This document shows positions 45,878 through 55,119 of a stretch of DNA of 64,000 nucleotides, piece by piece; position 1 is the stretch's first letter, and every line of letters begins with the position of its first letter. The stretch lies in assembly GCF_014851815.1 (NCBI RefSeq), contig NZ_JACVAJ010000001.1, forward strand, positions 248,001 through 312,000, read 5' to 3'. A program made the position numbers and the translations under genes. Below the pieces are notes generated by a model. It saw only the letters and a program-made list of their open reading frames with translations. It ran no database searches and was not told where the DNA came from. The stretch comes from Pseudoxanthomonas sp. PXM01 (GTDB lineage: Bacteria; Pseudomonadota; Gammaproteobacteria; Xanthomonadales; Xanthomonadaceae).

Positions 45878-47061
45878 AGCGCGCTACCGGTCCCGTGGTT
45901 CGCCTGGTCGCGGCCGCCACGATCGTGGCCGCGCTCGGCGGCTGCAGCACGGTGAAGGGCTGGTTCTCCGGCAAGGAAAAGGAAGGCGAAAAGCCGGTCG
46001 ATCCTGCGGAGTTGGTCGACTTCACGCCGGTCACGTCGGTTTCCAAGCTGTGGAGCGCGAACGTGGGCAAAGGCGAGAAGCGCCTCGGCCTGCAGCAGGT
46101 GCCCGTGGTCGACGACGGTCGTGTTTATGCCGCAGCGGTGGAAGGCGGGGTGCGTGCGTTCGACCTGCAGACGGGCAAGCAGGTGTGGCAGTACAAGTCC
46201 GACCTGCGTCTTTCTGGCGGTCCGGGTGCCGGGGACGGGCTGGTGGTCGTGGGCACCCTCGACGGACAGGTCATTGCCCTGGACGCAGCGACGGGCGCGG
46301 AGAAGTGGCAGGCGAAAGTGCCCAACGAGGTCATCGCGGCACCGGCCATCGGCCAGGGCATGGTCTACGTTCGCACCAATGACGGACGAGTGACGGCGTT
46401 GTCGGTGGAAAGCGGCGAGCGTCGCTGGTTCTGGAACAACGAACTCCCCAGTCTCACGGTGCGCGGCAACGCGCCGGTCGTAACGGGTCCGGGCGTGGTG
46501 TTCGCGGCCAGCGACGACGGCACGGTCACGGCGCTGGCCGGCAACGACGGTCGTCCGATGTGGACGCAGGCCGTCGGCATTCCGGAAGGCCGCAGCGAGC
46601 TGGAACGCATGGCTGACGTGGACGGTGCCCCCGTCTTGGAAGGCAGCACGCTGTACGTCACCAGTTTCAAGAAGGAAACGGTCGCCCTCGAAGGCCCATC
46701 CGGGCGTCCGCTGTGGACCCGCGACAATGGGGGCGCCGGTGGTCTGGGCGTGACCAGCAGCGCCGTTGTCGTGTCCGACCCGGCCGGTACGGTGTGGGGG
46801 CTGGACAAGTACAGCGGCAGCGCGCTGTGGTCGAACACCACGCTGGCACGCCGGTCGCTCACCGCGCCGACGATCCATGGTGATTACGCGGTGGTCGGTG
46901 ATTACGACGGCTACCTGCACTGGCTGAAGACGGACAACGGCGATGTCGCGGCGCGTGCGCGCGTCGGCGGCAAGGCCATCCGTGGCAAGCCGGTCGTGGC
47001 TGACGGCATCCTGCTGGTGCAGGATGTGGAAGGCGGGCTGACCGCATTCGGGTTCAAGTGA
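45874..47061 (+). CDS. bamB: outer-membrane protein assembly factor BamB
   Basis: 395 residues. Lipoprotein signal ends in AALGGC. The rest is an eight-bladed beta-propeller with PQQ-like repeats (VVVGTLDGQVIALDAATGAEKW). BamB is a lipoprotein of the BAM complex for outer-membrane protein folding. Ends in two tandem terminators. Confidence 0.94.
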   Translation: MKRATGPVVRLVAAATIVAALGGCSTVKGWFSGKEKEGEKPVDPAELVDFTPVTSVSKLWSANVGKGEKRLGLQQVPVVDDGRVYAAAVEGGVRAFDLQTGKQVWQYKSDLRLSGGPGAGDGLVVVGTLDGQVIALDAATGAEKWQAKVPNEVIAAPAIGQGMVYVRTNDGRVTALSVESGERRWFWNNELPSLTVRGNAPVVTGPGVVFAASDDGTVTALAGNDGRPMWTQAVGIPEGRSELERMADVDGAPVLEGSTLYVTSFKKETVALEGPSGRPLWTRDNGGAGGLGVTSSAVVVSDPAGTVWGLDKYSGSALWSNTTLARRSLTAPTIHGDYAVVGDYDGYLHWLKTDNGDVAARARVGGKAIRGKPVVADGILLVQDVEGGLTAFGFK

Positions 47062-47069
47062 TCCGATGA

Positions 47070-47090
47070 AGGAGCGGCCAGGCCGCTCCT
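47070..47090 (+). terminator. first hairpin after bamB
   Basis: Stem AGGAGCGG (47070-47077) / CCGCTCCT (47083-47090), loop CCAGG, no T-run. Starts 9 bp after the bamB stop. Confidence 0.6.
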
Positions 47091-47102
47091 CCGAGTTTCA
47101 GG

Positions 47103-47127
47103 AAAGGGCCGCATTGCGGCCCTTTTT
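47103..47127 (+). terminator. second terminator after bamB
   Basis: Stem AAAGGGCCGC (47103-47112) / GCGGCCCTTT (47116-47125), loop ATT, followed by TT and CGC. A strong intrinsic terminator, so der must have its own promoter in 47128-47241 (a TACCAT-type -10 lies near 47151). Confidence 0.85.
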
Positions 47128-47241
47128 CGCGAAGGGGGGCGTATTCCGCTACCATGGCGACCCCTTGATCGACCGGAGCGGTCGCGCCACCCGCGCGACG
47201 GCGAGCGTCCGGCGCCCCCTTTCTTCACGGTTGCCCCCTGC

Positions 47242-48642
47242 ATGCTGCCCCTCGTCGCCCTGGTGGGCCGTCCCAATGTCGGCAAATCCACCCTGTTCAA
47301 CGCGCTGACCCGCAGTCGTGACGCGCTGGTCCACGACCAGCCGGGCGTGACCCGTGACCGCAACTACGGTGTCTGCCGCCTCGATGAGGAGGACCCGTTC
47401 CTGGTGGTCGATACCGGCGGCATCGCCGGCGAAGAGGAAGGTCTGGCCGGCGCGACCGCACGGCAGGCGCGCGCCGCGGCCGAAGAGGCCGACCTGGTCC
47501 TGTTCATCGTCGATGGCCGCGAGGGCGCCTCCGCGCTGGATGACGACATCCTGGCCTGGCTGCGCAAGACGTCACGCCCCACGTTGCTGGTCATCAACAA
47601 GATCGACGGCATCAACGAGACCACCGCGATCGCGGATTTCGCGCGCTATGGGTTCGCCGACGTCATTACGATCTCTGCCTCGCACCGCCAGGGCATCGAC
47701 GACCTGCTGGAAGAAGTGCACCAGCGCCTGCCCGAAGAAGGCGGCTCCGCGGGCTTGGACAACGATCCGAACCGCATGCGCGTGGCTTTCGTGGGGCGCC
47801 CGAACGTGGGCAAGTCGACGCTGGTGAACCGCCTGCTGGGCGAAGAGCGCATGATCGCGTCCGAGGTGCCTGGCACCACGCGCGATTCCATCGCCGTGGA
47901 CATGGAGCGCGATGGCCGCCAGTACCGTTTGATCGACACCGCCGGCCTGCGTCGAAAAGGCAAGGTGGAGGAGGCCGTCGAGAAATTCAGCGTGGTCAAG
48001 ACGCTGCAGGCCATCGAGCAATGCCAGGTGGCCGTGCTGCTGCTGGACGCGACTGAGGGCGTCACCGACCAGGACGCGAGCGTGCTCGGTGCCGTGCTCG
48101 ATGCCGGCCGTGCGCTGGTGGTGGGGATCAACAAGTGGGATGGACTGACCGCCTACCAGCGTGAGCAGGCCGAAGCGCTGCTCGCCCGCAAGCTGGGCTT
48201 CGTCGAGTGGGCCGAAGTGGTGCGCATCTCTGCCCTGCATGGCTCGGGGCTGCGCGAACTGTTCAAGGCGATCCACCGCGCGCATGCGTCGGCGACCAAG
48301 GAGTTCGGTACCAGCGAGGTCAACAAGGCGCTCGAGATCGCCTACGAGACCAATCCGCCGCCAAGCATCCGCGGGCATGTCTCCAAGCTGCGTTACGTGC
48401 ACCCGGGCGGCGCGAATCCACCGACCTTCATCGTCCATGGCACGCGCCTGAAGGTGCTGCCGGAGTCCTACAAGCGCTATCTGGAAAACTTCTTCCGCAA
48501 GCGTTTCAAGCTGGTCGGTACGCCGGTCCGCTTCATCTTCCGCGAGGGCGCCAACCCGTACGAAGGCAAGAAGAACGTGCTGACCGAGAAGCAGATCGCC
48601 AAGAAGCGCCGTCTGATCCGGCACGTCAAGCGCGGCAAGTGA
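47242..48642 (+). CDS. der: ribosome-assembly GTPase Der
   Basis: 466 residues with two GTPase domains, each with P-loop GRPNVGKST (residues 9-17 and 185-193), and a C-terminal KH-like domain. Essential for 50S subunit assembly. No clear SD before the ATG. Its stop overlaps the moeA GTG start. Confidence 0.97.
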   Translation: MLPLVALVGRPNVGKSTLFNALTRSRDALVHDQPGVTRDRNYGVCRLDEEDPFLVVDTGGIAGEEEGLAGATARQARAAAEEADLVLFIVDGREGASALDDDILAWLRKTSRPTLLVINKIDGINETTAIADFARYGFADVITISASHRQGIDDLLEEVHQRLPEEGGSAGLDNDPNRMRVAFVGRPNVGKSTLVNRLLGEERMIASEVPGTTRDSIAVDMERDGRQYRLIDTAGLRRKGKVEEAVEKFSVVKTLQAIEQCQVAVLLLDATEGVTDQDASVLGAVLDAGRALVVGINKWDGLTAYQREQAEALLARKLGFVEWAEVVRISALHGSGLRELFKAIHRAHASATKEFGTSEVNKALEIAYETNPPPSIRGHVSKLRYVHPGGANPPTFIVHGTRLKVLPESYKRYLENFFRKRFKLVGTPVRFIFREGANPYEGKKNVLTEKQIAKKRRLIRHVKRGK

Positions 48643-49856
48643 CGGGTTACCCGACCCGCATCGATTTCGCCACCGCTGCGGAGATCATCCGCGACGTCGC
48701 CGCCAACCGGATGCTGAAGGCCGAACGCGTCCCCGTTGGCCGGGCCGCTGGCCGCGTGTTGGCCGAGGACATCAACGCACCGCTCTCGCTGCCGCCATTC
48801 GACAACAGCCGCATGGACGGCTTCGCTTTCGCCCATGCCAGCCTTGCGCAGAACGAAGCGACGACGCTGCGGCTCGCGGGTGAGCAGTTTGCCGGCCGCT
48901 TGCAGGATATCCACGTCGGAACAGGCGAATGCATCCGCATCACCACCGGTGCTCCGCTTCCGGCCGGTACCGATACCGTCGCCATGAAGGAAGCATGTGT
49001 CGAGGCTGACGGCCAGGTCCGTGTACCGGCAGGATTGCCACGGGGCAACGATGTTCGCCGTGCCGGCGAGGACGTGGTGGCTGGCACGCACGTGCTCTCC
49101 GAGGGACAGTGGCTGACGCCGGCGCGCGTCTCGCTGGCCGCAGCGTTGGGCATCGCATCGTTGGCCGTCACGCAGCGCCCGACCGTGGCCGTCTTCACCA
49201 CCGGTGACGAACTGGTGGAGCCGGGCCTGCCGTTGGCGCCCGGCCAGATCTACAACAGCAACCGCGAACTGCTGATGGGTCTGCTGCGCGCGGAGGGTCT
49301 GGAGCCAACCGCGTGGCCGACCCTGCCCGACGATCCCGAACGGATGACGACCCTGCTCACCGACGCGGCTGCGGCGTTCGACGTGGTCATCACCTGCGGT
49401 GGCGTGTCTGCGGGCGAGAAGGATCATCTGCCCGGGCTGCTGGCCGCGCATGGCCGTACCCACTTCTGGAAAGTCCGCATGAAGCCGGGCATGCCGGTAC
49501 TGTTCGGCGAAATGGACCGTGCGCTTTTCCTGGGCCTGCCTGGTAACCCGGTCTCGGTGCTGGCGACGTTCATGACGTTGGGCCGTGGGCTGCTGGATGG
49601 TCTGCAGCGCCGACGCGAGCCACGGCCGCAGTGGAAGGCGGTCCTCGGCGCGCCGTGGCGGAAGACGCACGAGCGACTGGAGTTCCTGCGCGGCTGGCTG
49701 GACAGCGCCTCCGATGGCCGGTTGCAGGTCGTGCCGAATACGGCCGATGCGTCGCACCAGCTGCGTGCGGCGGCCGACAGCAATGCCCTGATCGTGCTGC
49801 CCGAAGGGGTGCGCGACTACCGTACCGGTGATGTCGTGGACGTGATCGCCTGCTGA
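48639..49856 (+). CDS. moeA: molybdopterin molybdenumtransferase
   Basis: 405 residues. The start is GTG at 48639 overlapping the der stop (GTGA); a longer upstream frame inside der is rejected. MoeA motifs: [37 protein letters not shown] and [12 protein letters not shown]. Inserts molybdate into adenylated molybdopterin. Partner MoeB-type gene follows 36 bp downstream. Confidence 0.93.
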   Translation: MTGYPTRIDFATAAEIIRDVAANRMLKAERVPVGRAAGRVLAEDINAPLSLPPFDNSRMDGFAFAHASLAQNEATTLRLAGEQFAGRLQDIHVGTGECIRITTGAPLPAGTDTVAMKEACVEADGQVRVPAGLPRGNDVRRAGEDVVAGTHVLSEGQWLTPARVSLAAALGIASLAVTQRPTVAVFTTGDELVEPGLPLAPGQIYNSNRELLMGLLRAEGLEPTAWPTLPDDPERMTTLLTDAAAAFDVVITCGGVSAGEKDHLPGLLAAHGRTHFWKVRMKPGMPVLFGEMDRALFLGLPGNPVSVLATFMTLGRGLLDGLQRRREPRPQWKAVLGAPWRKTHERLEFLRGWLDSASDGRLQVVPNTADASHQLRAAADSNALIVLPEGVRDYRTGDVVDVIAC

Positions 49857-49880
49857 GGCGGGCGACGCCGCGACTTGCGC

Positions 49881-49886
49881 GATAAT
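49881..49886 (+). promoter_or_regulatory. -10 box giving a probably leaderless MoeB-fusion mRNA
   Basis: GATAAT is followed by exactly 6 nt (CGACGC) and the ATG at 49893. No SD is present. Same spacing as at nfuA. Confidence 0.5.
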
Positions 49887-49892
49887 CGACGC

Positions 49893-51029
49893 ATGGCCAT
49901 CCGCGAAATCGAACCCCGTGACGTTGCCGCGCTGCTCGCGCAGGGCAGCGTGTTCATCGACGTGCGCGAGGAACACGAACGCGCCAGCGGCCAGGCGGAA
50001 GGGGCGCTCGGCATCGCGAAGGCGGAGCTGGAACGCGATCCCGCAGCCCATCTGCCCGACCGCAATGCGAGCGTCGTCCTGATCTGCCAGATGGGCGGGC
50101 GCTCGATGGACACGGCGCGCGTGCTCGAAACCGCTGGCTACACCACGTTGGCTTCGGTCGCGGGTGGCACGTCTCGGTGGAGGGAACAGCGCCTTGCGAT
50201 CGTCGTGCCGGCGCAGTCCGACGATGCGCGCGATTTCAACGAGCGCTATTCGCGCCATCTGTTGCTGCCCGAGGTGGGCGTCGCCGGCCAGCAGCGCCTG
50301 CAGCAGGCACGCGTGCTGATGATCGGCGCCGGTGGACTTGGCTCGCCGGCGGCGTTCTACCTGGCGGCGGCCGGGGTAGGGCACCTGCGCATCGCGGATG
50401 ACGACGTGGTGGACCGTAGCAACCTGCAGCGCCAGATATTGCATACCGAAGCACGCATCGGCGAGCCGAAGGTCGCGTCGGCGCAGGCCACGCTGGCCGC
50501 GCTCAATCCACGCACGCAGGTGGAGGCGGTCGCCGAGCGCGTCACCGCGGACAACGTCGAACGTCTGCTCGAGGGTGTTGACGTGGTGCTGGATGGCGCG
50601 GACAACTTCCCGGCCCGCTACCTGCTCAACGACGCCTGCGTGAAGCTGGGCAAGCCGCTCGTGTACGGCGCCGTGCAACGGTTCGAAGGGCAGGTGAGCG
50701 TGTTCGACGCCGGGCGTCACCGCGGCGAGCAGCCCTGCTATCGCTGTCTGTTCCCGGAACCACCCCCGCCGGAGTTCGCGCCGAACTGTGCCGAGGCCGG
50801 TGTACTGGGCGTGTTGCCCGGCGTGATCGGACTGCTGCAGGCCACGGAAGTGATCAAGCTGCTGCTCGGTACCGGCGAGACGCTGGCCGGCAGGTTGCTG
50901 CACTTCGATGCGCTGGCCATGCGGTTCCGCGAAACCCGCCTGCGCCACGATCCGGCGTGCCCGGTCTGTGCGGCCGATCGGCCGTTTCCCGGTTACATCG
51001 ATTACGCCGCGTTCTGTCGCACGTCCTGA
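49893..51029 (+). CDS. rhodanese-MoeB/ThiF fusion (sulfur-carrier adenylyltransferase)
   Basis: 378 residues. Residues 1-105 form a rhodanese domain with active-site Cys65 in LICQMGGRS. Residues 115-378 form a MoeB/ThiF-type E1-like domain: ATP-binding GAGGLGSPAA (145-154), DDDVVDRSNLQRQ, zinc cysteines Cys282/Cys285 (PCYRC) and Cys356/Cys359 (CPVC), and Cys299 in NCAEAGVLG. In the better known MOCS3/Uba4 enzymes the rhodanese is C-terminal; here it is N-terminal. It probably adenylates and sulfurates MoaD (or ThiS). Next to moeA, so molybdenum-cofactor synthesis is the likely role. Confidence 0.9.
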   Translation: MAIREIEPRDVAALLAQGSVFIDVREEHERASGQAEGALGIAKAELERDPAAHLPDRNASVVLICQMGGRSMDTARVLETAGYTTLASVAGGTSRWREQRLAIVVPAQSDDARDFNERYSRHLLLPEVGVAGQQRLQQARVLMIGAGGLGSPAAFYLAAAGVGHLRIADDDVVDRSNLQRQILHTEARIGEPKVASAQATLAALNPRTQVEAVAERVTADNVERLLEGVDVVLDGADNFPARYLLNDACVKLGKPLVYGAVQRFEGQVSVFDAGRHRGEQPCYRCLFPEPPPPEFAPNCAEAGVLGVLPGVIGLLQATEVIKLLLGTGETLAGRLLHFDALAMRFRETRLRHDPACPVCAADRPFPGYIDYAAFCRTS

Positions 51030-51980
51030 TCAGTAGGTCGCGCGCATGCGCAGTCCGTCGCGGAACTGTCGCGGGGTGATGCCGGTGTCACGCTTGAACG
51101 CGGCGCTCAGGTGGCTGTGGCTTGCGAACCCGCACGCGTGTGCGATGTCGGTGATGTCGTCGCTGCCGTTGAGCAGGTACCAGCGTGCGCGGCGTAACCG
51201 CTGCGCCAGGATGTACTGCGCCGGGGTCGTGCCGAAGGTGCGCCGGAACGCGATCAGCAACTGGTGCACGCTCATGCCCGCCAGTGAGGCGAGGTCGGCC
51301 AGTGCGATGCGCTGGCCCAGCGTGTCCTCGATATGGTCGCTGAGCTGCCGCGCCATGCGGGGTGCGAGCGATGCCGGGGCCGGCGCCGGCACGGCGGGCA
51401 AGCGGTAACCGTCGTACAGATGCTGGCGCAACAGCAGTTGCAGCCGCTCGGCCATCATGGCCGACACATCGTCGTCCTGCTGGCTGAGCCTGCCCAGCCG
51501 CGCGACGCTGTAGTGGAGGAATTCGTCGCGATGGCCCAGCCTGGGCATGAGCCCCTCGATGGGGACGCGCCGGTCGGCACCGATGTCGACGTCCGCCGTC
51601 GGTGAGATGCGCAGTTCGGCGTAGGTGATGACCTGTCCCATCGCCTGGCTGGCGTAGCGCTTTCCCGCGGGCACCAACCAGATGTCGCCGGGAGAGGGCG
51701 GGGCATGCGTGGCGCCGACGCCGTCGATCTCGGTATCCAGTTCGCGCATCGTGCCGCCCAGGTGGACGATGACCGTATGGCGTGGCGCGTCGATCGCCCA
51801 CAGCGTGCGCTGGCGGATGTCCTCCCGGCAGAGCACCAGTTCCACATCCGGCCAGTGTGCCTGCGCCAGCACCCGGTACTGCGGCGCAGCGCCGGACGCC
51901 GGATCGTTCGCGGGCGGGATCGCCTCATGCGGCTCACTAATGTGAGTTGACGCCGGAGAATTTGATAGCGGATGGGACAT
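51030..51980 (-). CDS. AraC-family transcription regulator
   Basis: 316 residues from ATG 51980 (an ATG at 52007 adds nine). A sensor-like domain occupies about 40-200 and the AraC HTH pair lies at about 215-316 (IALADLASLAGMSVHQL; then ARWYLLNGSDDITDIAHACGF and SHLSAAFKRDTG). The first 38 residues are low-complexity, so the true start may lie further in. Divergent from an SDR gene, which is its likely target. Its stop abuts that of the MoeB fusion. Confidence 0.85.
   Translation of the reverse strand: MSHPLSNSPASTHISEPHEAIPPANDPASGAAPQYRVLAQAHWPDVELVLCREDIRQRTLWAIDAPRHTVIVHLGGTMRELDTEIDGVGATHAPPSPGDIWLVPAGKRYASQAMGQVITYAELRISPTADVDIGADRRVPIEGLMPRLGHRDEFLHYSVARLGRLSQQDDDVSAMMAERLQLLLRQHLYDGYRLPAVPAPAPASLAPRMARQLSDHIEDTLGQRIALADLASLAGMSVHQLLIAFRRTFGTTPAQYILAQRLRRARWYLLNGSDDITDIAHACGFASHSHLSAAFKRDTGITPRQFRDGLRMRATY
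51933..51946. promoter_or_regulatory. palindrome at the start of the AraC gene
   Basis: CTCAC (51933-51937), TAAT, GTGAG (51942-51946): a perfect inverted repeat in the A+T-richer first codons of the AraC frame. It could be an operator if the protein starts further downstream; coding use equally explains it. Confidence 0.3.
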
Positions 51981-52081
51981 CGTGAAAGCCCGCCGGAACG
52001 CTTCCATCGCATCTTAGACGTGCCTCGCCGCGCTGCCCACTGCAGCGGCGGTGGGTGTCCTTCCCTGCCAGGAGCATTCCC

Positions 52082-52855
52082 ATGACCGACCATTCCATCC
52101 GCGGCAAAGTCGTCCTGATCGCCGGCGGTGCCAAGAACCTCGGCGGCCTGATCGCCCGCGACCTTGCGCAGCAGGGTGCCGCGGCCGTCGCCGTCCATTA
52201 CAACAGTCCGGCCAGCAAGGCCGATGCCGACGCGACCGTCGCCGCCATCCAGGCTGCAGGGGCGAAAGCCGTCGCGCTGCAGGGCGACCTGACCACGGCG
52301 GCGGCCATGGAACGCCTGTTCGCCGATGCCGTCGCCGCCGTCGGGCGTCCGGACATTGCCATCAACACGGTCGGCAAGGTCCTGAAGAAGCCGATCGCCG
52401 AGATTTCCGAGGCCGAGTACGACGAGATGTCGGCGGTCAACGCCAAGAGCGCGTTTTTCTTCCTGAAAGAGGCGGGCAAGCACGTCAACGACAACGGCAA
52501 GGTGGTCACGCTGGTCACCTCGCTGCTTGGCGCCTTCACGCCGTTCTACGCGTCGTACGCCGGCACCAAGGCGCCGGTGGAGCACTTCACCCGCGCGGCG
52601 GCCAAGGAGTTCGGCGAACGCGGCATTTCGGTGACGGCGATCGGTCCCGGCCCGATGGATACGTCGTTCTTCTACCCGGCCGAAGGCGCAGACGCCGTCG
52701 CTTACCACAAGACCGCGGCCGCCCTGTCGCCGCACAGCAAGACCGGGCTGACCGATATCGAGGACGTGGTGCCCTTCATCCGCCACCTGGTCAGCGACGG
52801 CTGGTGGATCACCGGGCAGACCATCCTGATCAATGGCGGTTACACCACCAAGTAA
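52082..52855 (+). CDS. SDR-family oxidoreductase
   Basis: 257 residues, classical SDR. Nucleotide motif IAGGAKNLGGL (13-23; AGGAKNLG varies from TGxxxGxG), catalytic Ser147 (VTSLLG), Tyr159-x3-Lys163 (YAGTK). C-terminal ITGQTILINGGYTTK. NAD(P)-dependent; substrate unknown. The start at 52082 has CAGGAG upstream. Divergent from the AraC gene. Confidence 0.88.
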   Translation: MTDHSIRGKVVLIAGGAKNLGGLIARDLAQQGAAAVAVHYNSPASKADADATVAAIQAAGAKAVALQGDLTTAAAMERLFADAVAAVGRPDIAINTVGKVLKKPIAEISEAEYDEMSAVNAKSAFFFLKEAGKHVNDNGKVVTLVTSLLGAFTPFYASYAGTKAPVEHFTRAAAKEFGERGISVTAIGPGPMDTSFFYPAEGADAVAYHKTAAALSPHSKTGLTDIEDVVPFIRHLVSDGWWITGQTILINGGYTTK

Positions 52856-52956
52856 GTCGCGCGGTCAGGCGGCCTCGTGCTGCCTGGCCCATGTCGTGCG
52901 GCGTGCGCTTGCGATAACGTGAGCGCAACGGACGACTACCGCAGAGGAAGAGCGTC

Positions 52957-53205
52957 ATGCGCACCCTGATCTTCATCGCCGTCGGCGTGCTGCTGGTGGG
53001 CAGTGCGATGTGGCTGGTCCGCCCCGGCAGGCGTCGCGCCGTGGCGGCGGTCTTCAGCGTGGGCTGGCTGGCGGCCGTGTGGTGGAACCTGCGGACCGGC
53101 ATGTCGCATGGCTATTCGCTGCAGGAAGAACTGCCGATCCAGGCCGCGATCTATGTCGTGCCGGTCGCGTTGGCGTGGTGGTTGGCGAGAAAGACCCGGC
53201 ACTGA
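52957..53205 (+). CDS. small two- to three-TM membrane protein
   Basis: 82 residues, hydrophobic segments LIFIAVGVLLVGSAMWLV, VAAVFSVGWLAAVWWNL and AAIYVVPVALAWWLA. AGAGGAAGAG gives a good RBS before the ATG. I do not recognise the family. Confidence 0.65.
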   Translation: MRTLIFIAVGVLLVGSAMWLVRPGRRRAVAAVFSVGWLAAVWWNLRTGMSHGYSLQEELPIQAAIYVVPVALAWWLARKTRH

Positions 53206-53253
53206 AGCGCGTGCATACCCCAGGATAGGGACGGCAAGGCGGACACCATCCGG

Positions 53254-53259
53254 TAGACT
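53254..53259 (+). promoter_or_regulatory. -10 box giving a probably leaderless Kef-type mRNA
   Basis: TAGACT is followed by exactly 6 nt (TCCCGC) and the ATG at 53266. No SD is present. Confidence 0.4.
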
Positions 53260-53265
53260 TCCCGC

Positions 53266-55110
53266 ATGAGCGCAGAATCCGGTGCCAGCCAACTGGTCAG
53301 TGTCGTCGCCCTGCTGGGCGCAGCGGTGGTTGCGGTGCCGATCTTCCGGCGCCTGGGTCTGGGGTCGGTGCTCGGGTACCTGGCCGCAGGCCTGGCGATC
53401 GGACCGTTCGGACTGAAGTGGTTCACCGATCCCCAGTCGATCCTGCACGTTGCCGAACTGGGCGTGGTGATGTTCCTGTTCGTCATCGGCCTGGAGATGC
53501 GGCCCAGCCACCTGTGGAGTCTGCGCAAGCAGATCTTCGGCCTGGGTGCGCTGCAGATCGCGGTGTGCACGCTGCTGCTGACCGGCGTCGGCCTGCTGTT
53601 CGGCTATTCGCTGCCGGTGTCGTTCATCGGCGGCATGGGCTTCGTGCTGACCTCCACCGCGGTGGTGATGCAGTTGCTGGCCGAACGCGGCGATGTCGCC
53701 CTGCCCAACGGGCAGAAGGTGGTCTCGATCCTGTTGTTCGAAGACCTGTTGATCGTGCCGCTGCTGGTGCTGGTCGCCTTCATGTCGCCGCAGGTGGTGC
53801 AGCCGGAAGAGGGCTCCCGCTGGCTGTCGATCGGCATCGCCGCGGCCTCGCTGGGCGGCCTGGTCGCGGCTGGCATCTGGCTGCTGAATCCGTTCTTCCG
53901 CATCCTCGCCGCTGCCAAGGCGCGCGAGGTGATGACGGCCGCTGCGTTGCTGGTCGTTCTGGGCGCGGCTTTGCTGATGCAGCTGGGGGGCCTATCGATG
54001 GCGATGGGCGCGTTCCTGGCCGGCGTGCTGTTGTCCGAGTCGACCTTCCGCCACCAGATCGAAGCCGATATCGAACCGTTCCGCGGCATCCTGCTGGGCC
54101 TGTTCTTCCTCGGCGTCGGCATGGCCCTGGACCTGGCCGTGGTGGCCGCCAACTGGCCGCTGATCGTCAGCGCGGTGCTGGCGATGATGGTGGTGAAGGC
54201 CCTCTGCATCTACGTGGTGGCGCGCGTGACCCGCAGTTCGCACGTCGAGTCCCTGGATCGTGCCGTGCTGATGGCGCAAGGCGGCGAGTTCGCGTTCGTG
54301 CTGTTTGCCGCGGCGGCGGCGGCCGGCATCATCGACGCCACGGTCAACGCCAACCTGACGGCGATCGTCGTGCTGTCGATGGCACTGACGCCGCTGTTCG
54401 TACTGCTGCTGCGTCGCTTCACCCATCCCGAGAAGCCGTCGATGGAAGGCATCGAGGAGGCCAAGGGGCTCAGCGGCAGCGTGCTGATCATCGGCTTCGG
54501 TCGCTTCGGCCAGGTCATGAGCCAGTCGTTGCTGGCGCGCGATGTGGACGTGACCATCATCGACACCGACATCGAGATGATCCGCAGCGCCGAGGAGTTC
54601 GGCTTCAAGATCTACTACGGCGACGGCACGCGACTCGACGTGCTGCGCGCCTGCGGCGCGCAGACGGCGCAGTCCATCGCCATCTGCATCAACGACAAGG
54701 AAGCGGCCAGTCGCATCGTCGAACTGGTCCGGCACGAGTTCCCGCAGGCGCAGGTGCTGGCGCGCTCGTTCGATCGCGAGCACTCGCTGGCACTGATCGC
54801 GGCGGGCGTCGATTTCCAGATCCGCGAGACCTTCGAGTCGGCGGTGGAGTTCGGCAAGGCCGCGCTGATGAGCGTGGGCACCTCGCCGGAGGAGGCCGAT
54901 GCGATCGCGCTGGAGATCCGCCGGCGCGACGCCGAGCGCTTCGAGCTCGAGATCGCGGGCGGTGGCGACCTCAAGTCCGGCATTCCTGCGCTCTACGGCA
55001 ATGCCAAGCCGGCCAAGCCCACGCCGACTCCGTTCACCAAGCCCAAGCGCGAAGCGAAGGCATTGAACGAGGAAGCCGCCGAAGCGATCGGAGAGGAAGA
55101 AGAGGAGTAA
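53266..55110 (+). CDS. CPA2-family monovalent cation:proton antiporter (Kef-type)
   Basis: 614 residues. About 12-13 membrane segments (1-395) including FLFVIGLEMRPSHLWSLRKQ, then a cytosolic RCK/TrkA-N domain (about 405-520) with GFGRFG (410-415) and a C-terminal tail rich in Lys/Glu (ending EEEEE). Exports K+ in exchange for H+, often gated by glutathione or nucleotides. The exact subtype (KefB or KefC-like) is not clear; no KefG/KefF partner is adjacent. Confidence 0.9.
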   Translation: MSAESGASQLVSVVALLGAAVVAVPIFRRLGLGSVLGYLAAGLAIGPFGLKWFTDPQSILHVAELGVVMFLFVIGLEMRPSHLWSLRKQIFGLGALQIAVCTLLLTGVGLLFGYSLPVSFIGGMGFVLTSTAVVMQLLAERGDVALPNGQKVVSILLFEDLLIVPLLVLVAFMSPQVVQPEEGSRWLSIGIAAASLGGLVAAGIWLLNPFFRILAAAKAREVMTAAALLVVLGAALLMQLGGLSMAMGAFLAGVLLSESTFRHQIEADIEPFRGILLGLFFLGVGMALDLAVVAANWPLIVSAVLAMMVVKALCIYVVARVTRSSHVESLDRAVLMAQGGEFAFVLFAAAAAAGIIDATVNANLTAIVVLSMALTPLFVLLLRRFTHPEKPSMEGIEEAKGLSGSVLIIGFGRFGQVMSQSLLARDVDVTIIDTDIEMIRSAEEFGFKIYYGDGTRLDVLRACGAQTAQSIAICINDKEAASRIVELVRHEFPQAQVLARSFDREHSLALIAAGVDFQIRETFESAVEFGKAALMSVGTSPEEADAIALEIRRRDAERFELEIAGGGDLKSGIPALYGNAKPAKPTPTPFTKPKREAKALNEEAAEAIGEEEEE

Positions 55111-55119
55111 CCGTCGCGA

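Noticed and set aside
48477-50948. 823-codon minus-strand frame opposite moeA and the MoeB fusion
   Set aside because: Antisense shadow without motifs; the plus-strand genes are unambiguous.
51933-51946. lac-operator-like sequence as proof of a LacI site
   Set aside because: A 5-bp-arm palindrome is too short for that claim, and it lies in the possible AraC coding sequence.
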